64,000 bases of DNA from Bacteroidaceae bacterium (GTDB lineage: Bacteria > Bacteroidota > Bacteroidia > Bacteroidales > Bacteroidaceae). The notes under the pieces are model-generated. The model was not told the DNA's origin. It saw nothing but the letters and a program-made list of their open reading frames with translations, and searched no databases. Shown piece by piece: positions 61,809-64,000 of this stretch. The first letter of the stretch is position 1, and every line of letters begins with the position of its first letter. Position numbers and translations under genes: made by a program. The stretch spans positions 248,001-312,000 of the forward strand of contig JAFUFK010000013.1 of assembly GCA_017469925.1 (NCBI GenBank), written 5' to 3'.

Positions 61809-62794
61809 GGTGGTGCGTGCTCGCGGGCCTGCTGGCCCTGCTGATGGCCGTTCCGGCCGTCTTTCTCACGAGTAGTTACGACGGGGACGAGGTGGCGTAT
61901 CTCTACGTCTATGATGGCGACGAGCCCTCGGTGGTCGAGGAGCGGTTGTCGGACTTGGGCGTGCGTACGCTGGGCTTCGGCTTGCTCGACGGGGTGCTGG
62001 ACTACCGGGTCCGCCCGGGCCGATATGCCGTCCGCCGGGGCGAGAGTATCCTGGCCCTGTTCCGCTGTCTCAGGAACGGCCAGCAGGAGCCCCTGAGGCT
62101 GACCATCCCGTCCGTGCGGACGCTCGGCCAACTCTATGCCTACCTGGGCGAACGCCTCATGGTGGACTCGACGGCGCTGGCCCGGGCGCTGGCCAATGGT
62201 TGGGCCGACGACGGCCATCGCTACACCGAGCAGACGCTGCCGGCCTTGTTTGTCCCGAATACTTACGAGGTGTATTGGAACGTCTCGACCGAGGAGTTGC
62301 TGCGCCGCATGCAGCGCGAGCAGGACGCCTTCTGGCAGGGCGAGCGCGACCGCAAGGCGCGGGCCATGGGGATGACCCGCGAGGAGGTGGCCACGCTGGC
62401 CAGCATCGTCGATGAGGAGACGGCCAACGACGCCGAGAAGCCCATGGTGGCCGGCATGTACGTCAAGCGCCTCGCCATCGGTATGCCCTTGCAGGCCGAC
62501 CCGACGGTGAAGTTTGCCCTGGGCGACTTCTCCCTGCGTCGCATCTGGGGTAAGCACCTGACCATCGACAGCCCTTACAATACGTACAAGAACACGGGAC
62601 TGCCGCCGGGCCCCATCCGCATTGCCTCCGTCGCGGGCATCGATGCGGTGCTCGACCACGTCCGCCACGACTACATCTACATGTGTGCCAAGGAGGACTT
62701 CTCGGGCACGCACAACTTCGCCCGCACGTATCAAGAGCATTTGCAAAATGCAAAACGCTACGCCCAGGCACTTAACCAAAGAGGAATAAGATGA
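61805..62794 (+). CDS. mltG: Endolytic murein transglycosylase MltG
   Basis: 329 residues. An N-terminal membrane helix (about 4-22), a LysM-like segment (about 65-115, VRPGRYAVRRGESILALF), then the YceG catalytic domain with LPALFVPNTYEVYW, TLASIVDEET and GMPLQADPTVKFAL plus YNTYKNTGLPPGPI. Cuts nascent glycan strands, setting peptidoglycan chain length. Odd: in the ASIVEKET motif of E. coli MltG the first Glu aligns with Asp203 here, while Glu204 and Glu205 follow. Coupled to the lipoprotein and esterase genes by 4-bp overlaps. Confidence 0.93.
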   Translation: MRWCVLAGLLALLMAVPAVFLTSSYDGDEVAYLYVYDGDEPSVVEERLSDLGVRTLGFGLLDGVLDYRVRPGRYAVRRGESILALFRCLRNGQQEPLRLTIPSVRTLGQLYAYLGERLMVDSTALARALANGWADDGHRYTEQTLPALFVPNTYEVYWNVSTEELLRRMQREQDAFWQGERDRKARAMGMTREEVATLASIVDEETANDAEKPMVAGMYVKRLAIGMPLQADPTVKFALGDFSLRRIWGKHLTIDSPYNTYKNTGLPPGPIRIASVAGIDAVLDHVRHDYIYMCAKEDFSGTHNFARTYQEHLQNAKRYAQALNQRGIR

Positions 62795-63969
62795 AACGAC
62801 TGCTACTTTCCCTACTGCTACTGCCCGCCCTCGGGGCGTCGGCACAACCGATTACACTTGACCTCCGGGACAGCCTCGAGCGGCCCTGCTACTACGCCTC
62901 CGTCCGGGTGCCTGACGGCAACTATCGGGTCACGGTGACCCTGGGCGCGAGGAAGTTCGCGGCATCGACCACCGTCAGGGCCGAGAGCCGCCGCCTGTTC
63001 ATCGAAAACGAACCGACCCGAAAGGGGGAGACCCGGACCATATCCTTCCTCGTCAACAAGCGCACACCGCGCATCGACGAAGGCGAACAGGTGCGCATCA
63101 AGGAACGCGAGCGCACGAAACTCAACTGGGACGACCTGCTCACCCTCGAGGTGACGGGCGACCGGCAGGCCGTGCAGCGCATCACCATCGAACGCGATAC
63201 CGTGGCTCCGACCGTATTCCTCTGCGGAAACTCGACGGTGGTTGACCAGGACGACGAGCCATGGGCCTCCTGGGGACAGATGATTACGCGCTGGTTTACG
63301 GACTCGGTCTGCTTCTGCAACCTGGCGGAGAGTGGCGAGACGGCCAGTACGTTCATCGGCGTCGGGCGCCTGAAGAAAGGTCTCTCGATGATGAAACCCG
63401 GCGACTACATCGTCATGGAGTTCGGCCACAACGACCAGAAGCAGCGTGGCCCCGGCATGGGAGCCTACTACAACTTCGCCACGGCCCTGAAGACCTTCGT
63501 CGATGAAGCCCGCCAGCGTGGTGCGCAGCCCATCTTCATTACGCCCACCCAGCGCCGCTCGTTCGACAAGGAGGGCCGCATCCGCGAGACTCATGCCGAC
63601 TACCCCGAGGCCATGCAGTGGGTGGCCGAGCGCGAGGGGTGCCCGCTCATCGACCTCCACCAGATGACCCGCGTGCTCTTTGAGTCGATGGGCGAGGAGG
63701 GCTCGAAGCGGGCCTTCGTCCACTATCCCGCAGGCAGTTATCCCGGACAGACAACGGCCTTTGCCGACAACACCCACTTCAATCCCTACGGAGCCTACGA
63801 GATAGCCAAGTGCGTCGTCGAGGGCCTGATAGCGGGGGGGATAGACTTCGTGCGCTATCTGCGTCCCGAGTATCCGCGCGGCTACAATCCCGCACGGCCC
63901 GACCCGGTGGAGACCTTCCATTGGGTCGATAGCAAGCACGTTGACCTGGTAAAGCCTGATGGAAATTAG
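62791..63969 (+). CDS. Secreted GDSL/SGNH acetylesterase (rhamnogalacturonan acetylesterase-like)
   Basis: 392 residues. Signal peptide ending GASAQ (about residue 19). An N-terminal beta domain (20-140) precedes the SGNH domain: nucleophile Ser148 in FLCGNSTVVD, block III MEFGHNDQ, and Asp-His pair in FADNTHFNPYGAYEIA. This layout matches rhamnogalacturonan acetylesterases that strip acetyl groups from pectin. Overlaps mltG by 4 bp, so a plant-polysaccharide esterase is coupled to a peptidoglycan enzyme; acetylated cell-wall glycan is an alternative substrate. Confidence 0.85.
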   Translation: MKRLLLSLLLLPALGASAQPITLDLRDSLERPCYYASVRVPDGNYRVTVTLGARKFAASTTVRAESRRLFIENEPTRKGETRTISFLVNKRTPRIDEGEQVRIKERERTKLNWDDLLTLEVTGDRQAVQRITIERDTVAPTVFLCGNSTVVDQDDEPWASWGQMITRWFTDSVCFCNLAESGETASTFIGVGRLKKGLSMMKPGDYIVMEFGHNDQKQRGPGMGAYYNFATALKTFVDEARQRGAQPIFITPTQRRSFDKEGRIRETHADYPEAMQWVAEREGCPLIDLHQMTRVLFESMGEEGSKRAFVHYPAGSYPGQTTAFADNTHFNPYGAYEIAKCVVEGLIAGGIDFVRYLRPEYPRGYNPARPDPVETFHWVDSKHVDLVKPDGN

Positions 63970-64000
63970 GAAGATACTCCGTCGCTTCCGCGAGTTCGGC
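63959..64000 (+). CDS. Possible start of the next gene (partial)
   Basis: An ATG at 63959 overlaps the esterase stop by 11 bp and opens a frame (MEIRKILRRFREFG) to the window edge. The tight overlap fits the operon style here. Too short to identify. Confidence 0.4.
   Translation, partial: MEIRKILRRFREFG

Noticed and set aside
61805-63969. Polysaccharide utilisation locus around the acetylesterase
   Set aside because: No SusC/SusD pair or glycoside hydrolases next to it; the neighbours are mltG and a lipoprotein.

Overview
The window looks like a chromosomal segment of a Bacteroidales bacterium, most plausibly a Prevotellaceae-type organism (inference). The grounds are promoters of the Bacteroidetes type (-33 TTTG, about 20 bp, -7 TAnnTTTG), a SusD-like protein, a TonB-dependent receptor with an N-terminal regulatory domain, DUF4270, DUF4836, DUF5063 and DUF5687 proteins, a C10 (streptopain-like) protease and C-terminal tails resembling type IX secretion sorting domains. 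I see no insertion sequence, integrase, phage gene, CRISPR array or rRNA gene. Most of the window is core genome, densely packed with frequent 4-bp ATGA gene overlaps. The unusual content lies in the intergenic regions and in a few accessory operons.

Layout. 1-2.3 kb: minus-strand module of a secreted caspase-like protease, an ECF sigma factor and a membrane protein with an anti-sigma-like N-terminus (cut by the window edge). 2.4-2.5 kb: three palindromic 21-bp repeats. 2.6-6.9 kb: DUF4270 lipoprotein and a single-domain GT5 glycogen-synthase-like protein, divergent from panC-panD, then mce. 7-13.1 kb: periplasmic M48 lipoprotein, TonB-dependent receptor, and a maf/kdsC-like/DUF2520/nitroreductase group. 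13.1-19.2 kb: thrS-infC-rpmI-rplT, a convergent 6S-like RNA, lemA plus an HtpX-like protease, and tRNA-Ala. 19.3-24.5 kb: two large secreted proteases (C10 and M6). 24.7-35.0 kb: a minus-strand run of ruvC, hisH-hisA-hisF-hisIE, ftsE, lysC, lysA, a glycosyltransferase, a DedA protein and an outer-membrane protein. 35.2-38.9 kb: DUF1573, DUF2264, a Gfo/Idh/MocA oxidoreductase and a membrane protein. 38.9-45.2 kb (minus): ftsK, lolA, trxB, a DUF5687 permease and its ABC ATPase. 45.2-45.7 kb: a divergent control region bounded by a perfect 55-bp inverted repeat. 45.75-56.3 kb (plus): DUF5063, exonuclease, rRNA methyltransferases, a nucleoside transporter, DUF4836, an ABC/FtsX-like pair and an LptD-like protein. 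56.5-60.6 kb: a highly structured RNA with its own promoter and terminator, followed by a three-gene secreted operon containing an orphan SusD-like protein without a lipobox. 60.6-64 kb: a small HARE-HTH-like protein on the minus strand, then lipoprotein, mltG and a GDSL acetylesterase.

How the parts work together. Envelope biogenesis recurs: lolA, an ABC/FtsX-like transporter, lptD, mltG, a kdsC-like gene, TonB and SusD-like proteins. The best candidates for undescribed biology are the structured RNA leader with the orphan SusD-like operon (56.5-60.5 kb), the caspase/sigma/anti-sigma-like module (1-2.3 kb), the perfect 55-bp inverted promoter repeat (45.2/45.7 kb), and a family of exact 23-bp tandem arrays found in three separate intergenic regions. 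All functions are assigned by reading motifs. No database search was possible.
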